A stretch of DNA of 14,163 nucleotides, taken from the NCBI GenBank assembly GCA_949298665.1, contig CASFXO010000314.1, positions 1 to 14,163 on the forward strand, in the 5' to 3' direction. The stretch's first letter is position 1. Every line of letters begins with the position of its first letter. Below, piece by piece: positions 1 through 8,342 of this stretch. Source of the stretch: an uncultured Lentisphaeria bacterium. GTDB lineage: Bacteria; Verrucomicrobiota; Lentisphaeria; Victivallales; Victivallaceae. Below the pieces are notes generated by a model. That model searched no databases, was not told where the DNA came from, and saw only the letters and a program-made list of their open reading frames with translations. The translations under genes and the position numbers were made by a program.

Positions 1-3000
1 GGGTCAGCGGCCTGCTTTTCTCCATCATCCGCAAGGCCCCCCATCCCGCCGGCTCTCTGTCGCTGGCAATCCGCAACGTGAAGATCGTCCCCCGAAAAGA
101 CCTTCCCGTCCCCGCCTCCGCCCGTGCCGCCGCGCAGCCCCCGGCCCCCGCGGTCGCCATTCCGGAACGGAATCCCTTTGCCGGCCTTGGCGGCCTGGCC
201 TCGGTCCGGGGCGGCCGGGATGAAGTCATCACCATCGATCCCGCCACCGGCGTTCTGAAGATCAGCGCCCAAACCGCCAGAAACAGCAGGGCCATGTCCC
301 AGCGCCGCGTCTCCATGCGCCTTGCCCGGCCGCTGGATCTGCGCGGCAAAGCCCTGACGTTCGACATGCGGTCCGAAGACCTGTCGGATTTCTGCTACGT
401 CTATCTCTACAATCAGGGCGAACCCAAAGCCGTCTGGGCCTATTACACCTATGCGGACGAACTGGAACCGGAATGGAACACCGTGACCCTGCAGCGGCAT
501 TTCAGCAACCGCCTGAACTGGCATCGCGTCTGGAGTTCCGACGGCACCCCGGACAAAGTGGACCGCATTGACCTGGTCTACGGCCAGATCTCGCCCCGGA
601 TGGACGGACCGATCAGCCTGGAGTTGCGGAATTTCCGCATCGGCGACGAGGTACGTTACATCGGCAACAGTCTGAAGGAGCCGGTGAAACTGGATCCCTC
701 CAGCCGCCTGATCGTGGACGGCGCGCCACTGCCGGTGGTGCTCCACCCCGACAGTGAAGCCGGCCGGACTGCGGCGAAAACCATCGTCGACGCCGTGAAA
801 CAGGCCTGCGGCGTCGAATTGCCGAGCCGCCCCGGAGTCCGCACCGACGGGGAACTCGCCGCTCCCGTCATTCTGCTCGGCAACGTCTGGAGCAATCCGG
901 CCTTCACGCAAATTTACGGTCGGCGGCTGGTGCTGTTCGACGGCACCTTTCCCGGTGCGGGACATTTTATCGTGACCACGGTCAAGGAACCGATCCGCCG
1001 CGGCGTGGACGTGCTGGCGGTCGGTGCGTCCGACGACGCCGGACTGCTCAAAGGCGCGGAAGCCGCCGCCGCCATGCTCGCCGAGCACGGCAAACCGGGC
1101 AGTCTGATCACCCCGCTGCTGTTCCGCGCCGATTACGGCGCCGATCAGGAGAAGATGGTGGAGAAAATGTCGTTCGAAGACGGCCTGAAGTACGCCCGGG
1201 AAGTCCATGAGAGCGGCCGCCATCAGTCCCTGGCCAAGGTGCTGGCCGAAATCGGCGACCGGTACCACGTCTCCCACGATCCTTCCGACGCCCGGCTCTT
1301 CGCCGCGGTAGCGAAGATGTACGCCGAGTTCGCGGCCAACCCCGATCCGCGCCGTTACAGCGGTCCCTGGGGACAGGACAGTGATTTTTCCGCGCTCGGC
1401 GCCATCTCCGCGGCGGACATGATCGAACACGATCCGGTTCTGACCGACCGGGAACGGCTGGACATCACGCTGATGCTCAACCAGTGGGTCTACGAAGCAG
1501 TCCGCAACAAAGCGGAAACCCAGTCGCTCAAAGTGGCGCACAACCACGGCACCCATGGCGCGCTCGGCGCGGTGATGGCGGGATTGTATTTCTCCAAATA
1601 CTATCCGGAATATCCCGACGGGGAAATCCTGCTTCGCGCCGGCGACCGGATTTTCGCCGTCCAGAACGCGGCGGGCAAGGTCCACGACGACTGCAACAGC
1701 TACCAGTGGCTGACCTGGGAACACGTCATGCGCTACGCCGCGCTGCGCCCCGACGACACCGTCCTGCGCAACGGCGTCGCCCGCGCCATGGCCGACATGC
1801 TGATCACCTCCATGGACAACGACCGTTACCAGGTGCCGTTCGGCGACACCGGGCTCTGGACCTGCTACCGCGGGGATGCAACCCCGATCGGGATTGCCGC
1901 CTGCCTCACCCGGGACCCGGCGATCGAATGGGCGGCCAACGAGAAGTTTCAGCGCTGGCGCGACGAAACCCGGCTCTGGGGCAGCGTGGCCCGGGGCAAT
2001 TTCACCCGCGGCGACGCGCCGGAAATGCCGGTACCGGAAGGGTTCGACGGCATCCACATCCTGCCGCTGGCGCCGGCGTTCTATGAAACCGAACCGCCGG
2101 AAAACAATCGGCCGCCGGTGGCGAAATGCTTTGACAAACTCTCCTTCCGGCAGAGTTTCGACCGGGACGCCTTCTATCTGCTCACCGACGGCGTCAACGG
2201 CGGCGGCCACGGTCATGCCGACGCCATGAGCATCGAACGGTTGATGCTTTTCGGCCGCCAGTGGCTCGGCGACAACCATTACTATCAGGGGGCCACGCGC
2301 TTTCACAACTCCCTCACCGTGGTTTTCGACGGCTTCTGGGCGCCTTACGGTCCCTATGCCGAACTGATCGGCTACGGCGCGGACGCCCGGCTGGGCGTGG
2401 TATCGATGAAACTTGCCGGCGAGTCGTTCGACTGGATCCGCCATCTGGTCTGGCTGCGGGAAAACGGCGCGCTGGCGGTGCTGGACACGGTTCTGCCGCA
2501 CAGGGACGGGCAAGCCATCCTGCGCCAGAAATGGAATTGCGTCGGCCGCCCCGCCGCCGACGGCAGCGCGGTGGAGCTGACTCAGGAGGGCGCGCCCCGG
2601 ATGCGGCTGGAAGCCAATCCCGGCTTGACGCCGCTGGTCGCCCCCGATCCGGAACTGGCCGCCAACTGGCAGGAATATCCGTATGCGCCGGGCGAGGTGC
2701 ATTCCGTGGAATTCAGCCGCGCCGCCGTCTTGCGCAAGGGTGAACTGCAAACCCTCTGCGCCCTGTGGCACGGCAGCGCCGACGGCCCGGTTCCGTCCGC
2801 CGGCCTTGCCGATCTGCAGGACGGCGGCGTCTCCTTCACCCTCGGCGATCGACAAATTGCGATTCACCCGACCGGAACCGACCGGATAACCGTGGTCCTG
2901 GACGGCCAGGGCTTCACTCCGGACGGCGGCACCTTGAAAGCGGTTGCCGCGGTTGCCGCCACCCCCGCGCCCGTCCGGACGGCGGACGCCGCGGCGTCCT

Positions 3001-4019
3001 ATCCGGAACTGCGGACCGACGGTCATTTCGCGCTGGCGGGAGCCCGCAGCATGACGGTGGTCGGCGCTGATGCAATCCAGTTCGCCGTCGGCAGCGCTTC
3101 CGGCGAAATCGCGTTGCTCGACGCCGCTGCCCGGCCGGTGCGCCGCATGACCGCGCCCGCCTCCGTCAACGCGCTGGACGCGGGCGACGTCAACGGCGAC
3201 GGCAAACTGGAAATCATCGCCGGGCTGGAAGACGAGACCGTCCGCGCCTACGCACTGGACGGCCGCGAACTCTGGTGCTACAAGATCCCGTTCTACCGGT
3301 ACAAGGCGGTGGTCAACGCCGTCCGGATCGCCGACCTCAACGGCGACGGCAAAAAGGAAATTCTCATCGCCAACAACAACTGGCGCACCATCGCCATCGA
3401 CGGGAACGGCCGCGAACTCTGGCACTTCGAAACGGTACGCGAAGGCCGGTTCATCCATTGCGCCGACCTGGACGGCGACGGCAAAGGAGAAGCGTTGGTC
3501 GGCACCAAATATTACCATGTCATGATGCTCTCTCCGGAAGGTCTGGTGAAATGGAAAGTCACCACCAATACTCCGGGCTGCCTCAGTGCCGCCTCAACCC
3601 CGGGCAGTGACCGCTGGCGGAACCTGGCGCTCGGCACCGACGGCGGTGAAATCATGTTCTTCCGCAACGGTACCAAAGTCGTCGAAGTCCAGACCGGCGA
3701 CCAGGTTCCGGCGCTCGTCGCCGGGACGGCGGACGGACAGCCCGTGTTTTACTGCGGTTCGCTCAACGGCATGGTCTATTGCTATGCGCCGGACGGCTCG
3801 AAACGCCTCTGGATCATCAATCTCGGCAGCGGCGTGACCGCATTGACCACGCAGGGGAACCGACTCTGGGCCGGGACGGCGGACGGCCGGGTCTTCGCGC
3901 TTTCCGATGCCGGAAAAGTGCTGGGCAGCCATCGTCTTTCCGGACAGGTACTGGGACTGGCCGTTGCCGGGGATGCGGTCGCCGCGCTGACTTCGGAAGG
4001 GCTTGCCGTTCTCCGGTAA
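1..4019 (+). CDS. Heparinase II/III-type polysaccharide lyase with C-terminal FG-GAP beta-propeller (5' partial)
   Basis: The frame is open to the window edge (first full codon at 3), so the gene starts upstream. The GTG at 78 has no ribosome binding site and lies inside a conserved-looking strand. Counting residues from that valine: 1-35 is a Pro/Ala linker; about 40-195 looks like a beta-sandwich carbohydrate-binding domain; about 205-345 resembles the alpha/beta accessory domain before catalytic domains in large glycosidases. About 355-640 is an alpha/alpha-toroid-like helical region with N489-H490 and Y542; about 685-900 is the heparinase II/III beta domain with HGHAD (711-715) and a later HN pair. 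About 975-1313 is a propeller with three calcium-loop motifs (DVNGDG 1037, DLNGDG 1086, DLDGDG 1130) and weaker later blades. By analogy with heparinase/alginate lyase families, N489, H490, Y542 and H711 may form the active site; this is inference. It probably cleaves an acidic polysaccharide outside the cytoplasm. The substrate is unknown and any signal peptide is off-window. Confidence 0.75.
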   Translation, partial: VSGLLFSIIRKAPHPAGSLSLAIRNVKIVPRKDLPVPASARAAAQPPAPAVAIPERNPFAGLGGLASVRGGRDEVITIDPATGVLKISAQTARNSRAMSQRRVSMRLARPLDLRGKALTFDMRSEDLSDFCYVYLYNQGEPKAVWAYYTYADELEPEWNTVTLQRHFSNRLNWHRVWSSDGTPDKVDRIDLVYGQISPRMDGPISLELRNFRIGDEVRYIGNSLKEPVKLDPSSRLIVDGAPLPVVLHPDSEAGRTAAKTIVDAVKQACGVELPSRPGVRTDGELAAPVILLGNVWSNPAFTQIYGRRLVLFDGTFPGAGHFIVTTVKEPIRRGVDVLAVGASDDAGLLKGAEAAAAMLAEHGKPGSLITPLLFRADYGADQEKMVEKMSFEDGLKYAREVHESGRHQSLAKVLAEIGDRYHVSHDPSDARLFAAVAKMYAEFAANPDPRRYSGPWGQDSDFSALGAISAADMIEHDPVLTDRERLDITLMLNQWVYEAVRNKAETQSLKVAHNHGTHGALGAVMAGLYFSKYYPEYPDGEILLRAGDRIFAVQNAAGKVHDDCNSYQWLTWEHVMRYAALRPDDTVLRNGVARAMADMLITSMDNDRYQVPFGDTGLWTCYRGDATPIGIAACLTRDPAIEWAANEKFQRWRDETRLWGSVARGNFTRGDAPEMPVPEGFDGIHILPLAPAFYETEPPENNRPPVAKCFDKLSFRQSFDRDAFYLLTDGVNGGGHGHADAMSIERLMLFGRQWLGDNHYYQGATRFHNSLTVVFDGFWAPYGPYAELIGYGADARLGVVSMKLAGESFDWIRHLVWLRENGALAVLDTVLPHRDGQAILRQKWNCVGRPAADGSAVELTQEGAPRMRLEANPGLTPLVAPDPELAANWQEYPYAPGEVHSVEFSRAAVLRKGELQTLCALWHGSADGPVPSAGLADLQDGGVSFTLGDRQIAIHPTGTDRITVVLDGQGFTPDGGTLKAVAAVAATPAPVRTADAAASYPELRTDGHFALAGARSMTVVGADAIQFAVGSASGEIALLDAAARPVRRMTAPASVNALDAGDVNGDGKLEIIAGLEDETVRAYALDGRELWCYKIPFYRYKAVVNAVRIADLNGDGKKEILIANNNWRTIAIDGNGRELWHFETVREGRFIHCADLDGDGKGEALVGTKYYHVMMLSPEGLVKWKVTTNTPGCLSAASTPGSDRWRNLALGTDGGEIMFFRNGTKVVEVQTGDQVPALVAGTADGQPVFYCGSLNGMVYCYAPDGSKRLWIINLGSGVTALTTQGNRLWAGTADGRVFALSDAGKVLGSHRLSGQVLGLAVAGDAVAALTSEGLAVLR

Positions 4020-4064
4020 GCCCCCCCCGGGATGCCTCGCCCATCTTTTCCCGGCGGAAACTTG

Positions 4065-4112
4065 AGCTGCATGGATCCAATTGCCGCGCCAGTTGGATCC
4101 ATGCAGCTTTTT
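4065..4112 (+). terminator. Rho-independent terminator of the lyase gene
   Basis: A perfect 16-bp inverted repeat (4065-4080 with 4093-4108) encloses a 12-nt loop and is followed on the plus strand by a five-T run (4108-4112). It begins 45 nt after the lyase stop codon. On the minus strand the stem is followed by only three Ts a few bases away, so it is mainly a plus-strand terminator. Confidence 0.85.
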
Positions 4113-4130
4113 GCGAAATCAGCTATCCTC

Positions 4131-4151
4131 GCATTTCGATCAATGAAATGC
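4131..4151 (-). terminator. Possible hairpin at the 3' end of the kinase gene
   Basis: A perfect 7-bp inverted repeat (GCATTTC 4131-4137, GAAATGC 4145-4151) with a 7-nt loop lies 3 nt beyond the kinase stop codon on the minus strand. It has no T run, so it may be a weak or factor-assisted terminator, or an RNA 3'-end stabiliser. It sits between two convergent genes. Confidence 0.35.
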
Positions 4152-4154
4152 GGT

Positions 4155-5171
4155 TCACGCTCTCTCTTCGACGATGGACGCCTGCCGTTGAATATAAGTT
4201 CTTAATTCCGCAATGGAAACGGCTCCGCCGGAAGCGGTCGGATGCCGCAAATTGAACACCGCGGCAGCATTGGCCAGCTGCAACGCTTCGAGGATCGGCA
4301 GATCCTCATGCAGCGCATAGAGAATCCCCGAGCAGAATGCATCCCCGGCGCCGTTCGTCCCGACGATTTTCTCCACGGGGTAGGATTTCACCCGGAGTAA
4401 TTCGCCCTCGGCACTCGCCAGACAGGCCCCTTCCGGATAGTGAATCACCACCCATTTACGCACTCCGGCCTTCAGAATACGGCGCGCGGTTCTGACCAGC
4501 TCCTGCTCATCCAGAGAATCATCGTCCCGCCGTATTCGAACGTTGAAGGCATTGCCCGCCTCCAGCTCATTGACGACCAGCACATCGATGAAAGGCAACG
4601 CCGCCTGTACTCCGGCCCGGAATTTTTCCGGGGCTTCCGACACGAAATCCACCACGGTCAGAAACCCTTCCGCCAGACGCCCGGCAAGCAGTCGCGCAGC
4701 GCGGGTCCCGAATTCCACATCGGGCGAATCCAGCCGATCCAGCAACAGCAGGTACCCCAGATAAAATATTTTCGCCGCAGGCAGCGGGCCGGAAAAATCC
4801 TCGACGTCCAGTCCCGCATTCGCTCCACGGCAATGGAAAAAAGTACGTTTTCCGCCGCCGGACATCACATCCGTGTAGCTGGTGGGAACGCCTTCGGTAC
4901 GCTTCAACCAGCCGGCGTGGATTCCGCGTTTCTCCACCTCATGCCGGAGCCACGCCCCGGCATCATCCTCCCCGATGCGTCCGGCGGCAAAAAGCGGAAT
5001 ATCGCCAGTCATCGCGGCCAGGTCAAAAAGCACATTGCACGGTCCCCCGCCTCCGGAAATTTCCTGCCGGAGAATATTGCACAGGTTTCCTTCTCCGGGC
5101 CAGCGGTCAATGGTCTTCACCTGATCGACAACCCAATTCCCTGCCGCGATGATTCCTCTGCGCAGCGTCAT
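4155..5171 (-). CDS. PfkB/ribokinase-family carbohydrate or nucleoside kinase
   Basis: Predicted cytoplasmic kinase of 338 aa that phosphorylates a sugar or nucleoside with ATP; the substrate cannot be read from the sequence. Family marks are an N-terminal GNWVVD strand, a glycine-rich substrate loop SGGGGPCN (39-46), the N-x-x-E motif N201-E204 and the C-terminal GTNGAGDAF loop (271-279), where D277 is the expected catalytic base. The first residue of that loop is Gly where the family signature has Asp/Asn/Ser/Lys. The frame is open to an ATG at 5225, but I chose the ATG at 5171 because AAAAGGG (5180-5186) lies 8 nt before it; the ATG at 5177 is possible but too close to that site. The gene is downstream of ilvN but separated by a terminator, so it probably has its own promoter. 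Confidence 0.85.
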   Translation of the reverse strand: MTLRRGIIAAGNWVVDQVKTIDRWPGEGNLCNILRQEISGGGGPCNVLFDLAAMTGDIPLFAAGRIGEDDAGAWLRHEVEKRGIHAGWLKRTEGVPTSYTDVMSGGGKRTFFHCRGANAGLDVEDFSGPLPAAKIFYLGYLLLLDRLDSPDVEFGTRAARLLAGRLAEGFLTVVDFVSEAPEKFRAGVQAALPFIDVLVVNELEAGNAFNVRIRRDDDSLDEQELVRTARRILKAGVRKWVVIHYPEGACLASAEGELLRVKSYPVEKIVGTNGAGDAFCSGILYALHEDLPILEALQLANAAAVFNLRHPTASGGAVSIAELRTYIQRQASIVEERA

Positions 5172-5179
5172 CGGCATGT

Positions 5180-5186
5180 CCCTTTT
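5180..5186 (-). promoter_or_regulatory. Ribosome binding site that fixes the kinase start
   Basis: AAAAGGG on the minus strand, 8 nt before the ATG at 5171. It argues against the longer start at 5225 and favours 5171 over 5177. Confidence 0.55.
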
Positions 5187-5262
5187 CTGTCGGATAAAAA
5201 CCGTTTCACGAAGAGGCTTTTCCATTGCCGGTCAATTGCGGGTTCCGGAAAGAGGCGGCCTG

Positions 5263-5295
5263 AAAAAAACACCGTTCCCGGAAAACGGGAACGGT
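5263..5295 (-). terminator. Rho-independent terminator of ilvN
   Basis: A perfect 10-bp inverted repeat (5271-5280 with 5286-5295) with a 5-nt loop is followed on the minus strand by G and then seven Ts (complement of 5263-5269). It starts 11 nt after the ilvN stop codon and separates ilvN from the downstream kinase. Confidence 0.9.
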
Positions 5296-5306
5296 ATTTC
5301 AAGACG

Positions 5307-5819
5307 CTACCGATCCGAACGATGCGCCTTCCGGGAAATGGCGACCCGGCCGGAACGGGCCATTTCGATGATGCCGAAATCCTTGACCATCTCCATGAAA
5401 TTATCGATCTTGTCCGAGCGACCGGAGATTTCGATGCCGAACTCGTCCGGGTGAACCGAGACGAATTTTCCGTTGAAAATCTCGACCACCTGAATCAACT
5501 GGGACTTCACCTCCGGCGTGTCGGCCTTGACCTTGAAAAGCGCCAGCTCGCGCTCGATGAAAAACTCTCCGGTCAGGTCAGCCACCCGGATTACATCCAC
5601 CAGTTTGCGCAACTGCTTGTCGATCTGCTCCAGCACCGCGCTGTCGCCGGAGGTGACGATGGTCATTTTGGAAACTTTCGGATCGTTGGTCTCATTGACC
5701 GTCAGCGAGGAAATATTGTAACCACGTCCGCTGAACAGCCCGGCCACCCGGGCCAGCACCCCGAATTTATTGGCGACCAGCACCGAAATGGTATGTTTTT
5801 CGCCGTTGTCGTTCCCCAT
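5307..5819 (-). CDS. ilvN: Acetolactate synthase small (regulatory) subunit
   Basis: 170-aa regulatory subunit (IlvN/IlvH type) that binds the catalytic IlvB/IlvI subunit, stimulates it and gives feedback inhibition by branched-chain amino acids, usually valine. The first 75 residues are the ACT domain, with NKFGVLARVAGLFSGRGYNI closely matching E. coli IlvH. G20 and N35 correspond to the IlvH residues Gly14 and Asn29 needed for valine sensing, so feedback control is probably intact. Residues 76-170 are the conserved C-terminal ACT-like half ending in MARSGRVAISR. The frame extends to 5900, but the ATG at 5819 has GGAG (5825-5828) 5 nt before it and gives the normal family length. No large subunit is adjacent; it must be encoded elsewhere. 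The gene diverges from the plus-strand gene at 6083. Confidence 0.95.
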   Translation of the reverse strand: MGNDNGEKHTISVLVANKFGVLARVAGLFSGRGYNISSLTVNETNDPKVSKMTIVTSGDSAVLEQIDKQLRKLVDVIRVADLTGEFFIERELALFKVKADTPEVKSQLIQVVEIFNGKFVSVHPDEFGIEISGRSDKIDNFMEMVKDFGIIEMARSGRVAISRKAHRSDR

Positions 5820-5824
5820 ATCTG

Positions 5825-5828
5825 CTCC
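5825..5828 (-). promoter_or_regulatory. Ribosome binding site that fixes the ilvN start
   Basis: GGAG on the minus strand, 5 nt before the ATG at 5819. It supports the 170-aa product over the 197-aa reading, whose extra 27 residues do not resemble the family. Confidence 0.65.
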
Positions 5829-5974
5829 ATTCGCGTTCCGGCGGATGCCGCCTCCTACGGAGGAGAGCCGAAAGGCCGCGCCGCACCGCCGCATTGTCAT
5901 ACTTGCCTGTTCCTAATTTGCCGCCGTTTTCCTTTTTTTCAAATCCTTTTCACGGAAAAAACCGTCGGATACGG

Positions 5975-6003
5975 TTGCTTTTCTCCGGATGCCGGTATAT
6001 ATT
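5975..6003 (+). promoter_or_regulatory. Sigma70-type promoter for the 6083 gene and dciA
   Basis: TTGCTT (5975-5980), a 17-bp spacer and TATATT (5998-6003). The -10 matches consensus in 5 of 6 positions, the -35 in 3 of 6. Transcription would start near 6010, leaving a leader of about 70 nt. It lies in the roughly 260-bp divergent gap between ilvN and the plus-strand cluster. I saw no comparably clear promoter for ilvN on the other strand. Confidence 0.55.
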
Positions 6004-6082
6004 CGGGAAAAAGCGTGTACGCCGAAACGCCCCTTGACGCAACCATTCCGAACGCGCGGCGCGTACGGCGAAACTCGATGGG

Positions 6083-6466
6083 ATGAACAGACACATGCGC
6101 AGATTTCTATTGATATTGACCGCGTCGGCCATGATGTTCACGCTGGTCCCGCCGCCGAAAGCGGAAGCGATCGACCCGGTGACCATCGCCATTCTGGCGC
6201 CGCTGGCCCTGAAGGCCGCCGAAGTCGCCCGTCCCTACATCATCCGGGGACTGATGAGCGGAGGCAAACAGATGCTCACGATGGGGGTGGATATTCTGGA
6301 AATCATGCTGCTGCCGCTGGGGTTGCTTCAGGCGACGCTGGGAGCGCCGTTCGGCGGTTTCGCACCGGGCCTGAAAAACGTGGTGAAAGGAAGCATCGCA
6401 CCGTTCAAGCTGGTGCTTCATACCCTGCTTCTGCCGATTTCCTTCTTCGGCATCGGCACCGGCTGA
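6083..6466 (+). CDS. Small hydrophobic exported or membrane protein of unknown function
   Basis: 127 aa, not recognised. The N-terminus is a clear Sec-type signal: basic MNRHMRR, a hydrophobic core at about 8-23, then PPPKAEA with a plausible signal-peptidase I site after A29. There is no lipobox cysteine. The rest has three hydrophobic stretches, at about 32-46, 70-85 and 109-124, separated by Gly/Lys-rich segments, so it could sit in or on the membrane. The start at 6083 has only a weak Shine-Dalgarno; an ATG at 6095 preceded by GGGA is an alternative and would shorten the signal peptide by four residues. It lies 21 nt before dciA, probably in the same transcript. I cannot assign a function. 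Confidence 0.65.
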   Translation: MNRHMRRFLLILTASAMMFTLVPPPKAEAIDPVTIAILAPLALKAAEVARPYIIRGLMSGGKQMLTMGVDILEIMLLPLGLLQATLGAPFGGFAPGLKNVVKGSIAPFKLVLHTLLLPISFFGIGTG

Positions 6467-6476
6467 CGCCGGAGGC

Positions 6477-6480
6477 GGAG
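6477..6480 (+). promoter_or_regulatory. Ribosome binding site supporting a GTG start for dciA
   Basis: GGAG 7 nt before the GTG at 6488. It supports the non-ATG start over later in-frame ATGs. Confidence 0.6.
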
Positions 6481-6487
6481 ATTCATC

Positions 6488-6901
6488 GTGCTGGACCGCA
6501 GCAAATACAGGGAAATGAAATACCGGAACCTGCGCCGGGATATGCTGAGCGCCTGGTATGGAGAGGAAATTGCTCGCACGGAAATCGTCGCCTGCAGTCC
6601 GCAGCCGCGGTCCATTAATGAGGTGATCGACGAGCTCGGCGCCCAGGTCTTTCAGCCGGAAACGCTGCAACGCATGAAACTGGAAGGCGCCTGGGAGGAA
6701 GTCGCCGGTCGTCAGCTGGCGGCCCTGACCCGCGTCGGGGGGTTTCGGGACGGTGTTCTGAGCATCGAAGTTCGACACAGCGCATTTCTGAGGGAACTCG
6801 CGGAAACCGCCGACCTGTTGCAGAACCGGGTCAACGCCGCCATCGGCGGCGGATGCCGTGAAATTCGTTTCGTTCCCTCCTCCGGCAGATCGCGCCGTTG
6901 A
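6488..6901 (+). CDS. dciA: DUF721/DciA-family protein, probable DnaB helicase loader
   Basis: 137 aa with a GTG start. Residues about 42-130 match the DUF721 (DciA) fold: an N-terminal helix (INEVIDELGAQV), the conserved AWEEVAGRQLA helix (68-78), T81 with FRDGVLSIEV (86-95), SAFLREL and the final REIRF strand. DciA proteins are the ancestral bacterial replicative-helicase operators, assisting DnaB loading where DnaC/DnaI is absent. The assignment rests on family pattern; a direct role in replication here is inferred. An N-terminal extension of about 40 residues, rich in basic residues, comes before the domain. It is followed 45 nt later by argH. Confidence 0.8.
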   Translation: MLDRSKYREMKYRNLRRDMLSAWYGEEIARTEIVACSPQPRSINEVIDELGAQVFQPETLQRMKLEGAWEEVAGRQLAALTRVGGFRDGVLSIEVRHSAFLRELAETADLLQNRVNAAIGGGCREIRFVPSSGRSRR

Positions 6902-6932
6902 TCGCGGCAGCGACGAAAAATACAATTAATTG
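6898..6932 (+). promoter_or_regulatory. Possible argH promoter with overlapping palindrome
   Basis: TTGATC (6898-6903), a 17-bp spacer and TACAAT (6921-6926) form a sigma70-like promoter overlapping the dciA stop codon. A perfect 10-bp palindrome CAATTAATTG (6923-6932) covers the -10 edge and predicted start region, and could be an operator. The predicted start falls almost at the Shine-Dalgarno (GAGGA, 6932-6936), leaving a leader of only about 14 nt, which weakens the call. Confidence 0.35.
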
Positions 6933-6946
6933 AGGAATTACATTTT

Positions 6947-8323
<1,377 letters not shown>

Positions 8324-8342
8324 AACTGACGGGCCCAGGATC

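Noticed and set aside
6020..6075. Near-repeat GTACGCCG / GGCGCGTAC in the leader of the 6083 gene
   Set aside because: It can only form a short bulged stem and matches no riboswitch or leader motif I know; chance is likely in such GC-rich sequence.
4440..6086. 548-codon plus-strand open frame
   Set aside because: It runs antisense across the PfkB kinase and ilvN, both of which have clear family motifs and ribosome binding sites. Its product has no recognisable domain and is rich in His/Arg/Pro as expected of a GC-rich antisense frame.
6107..6925. 272-codon minus-strand open frame
   Set aside because: Antisense to the signal-peptide protein and dciA, which have a promoter, ribosome binding site and a domain match on the plus strand.
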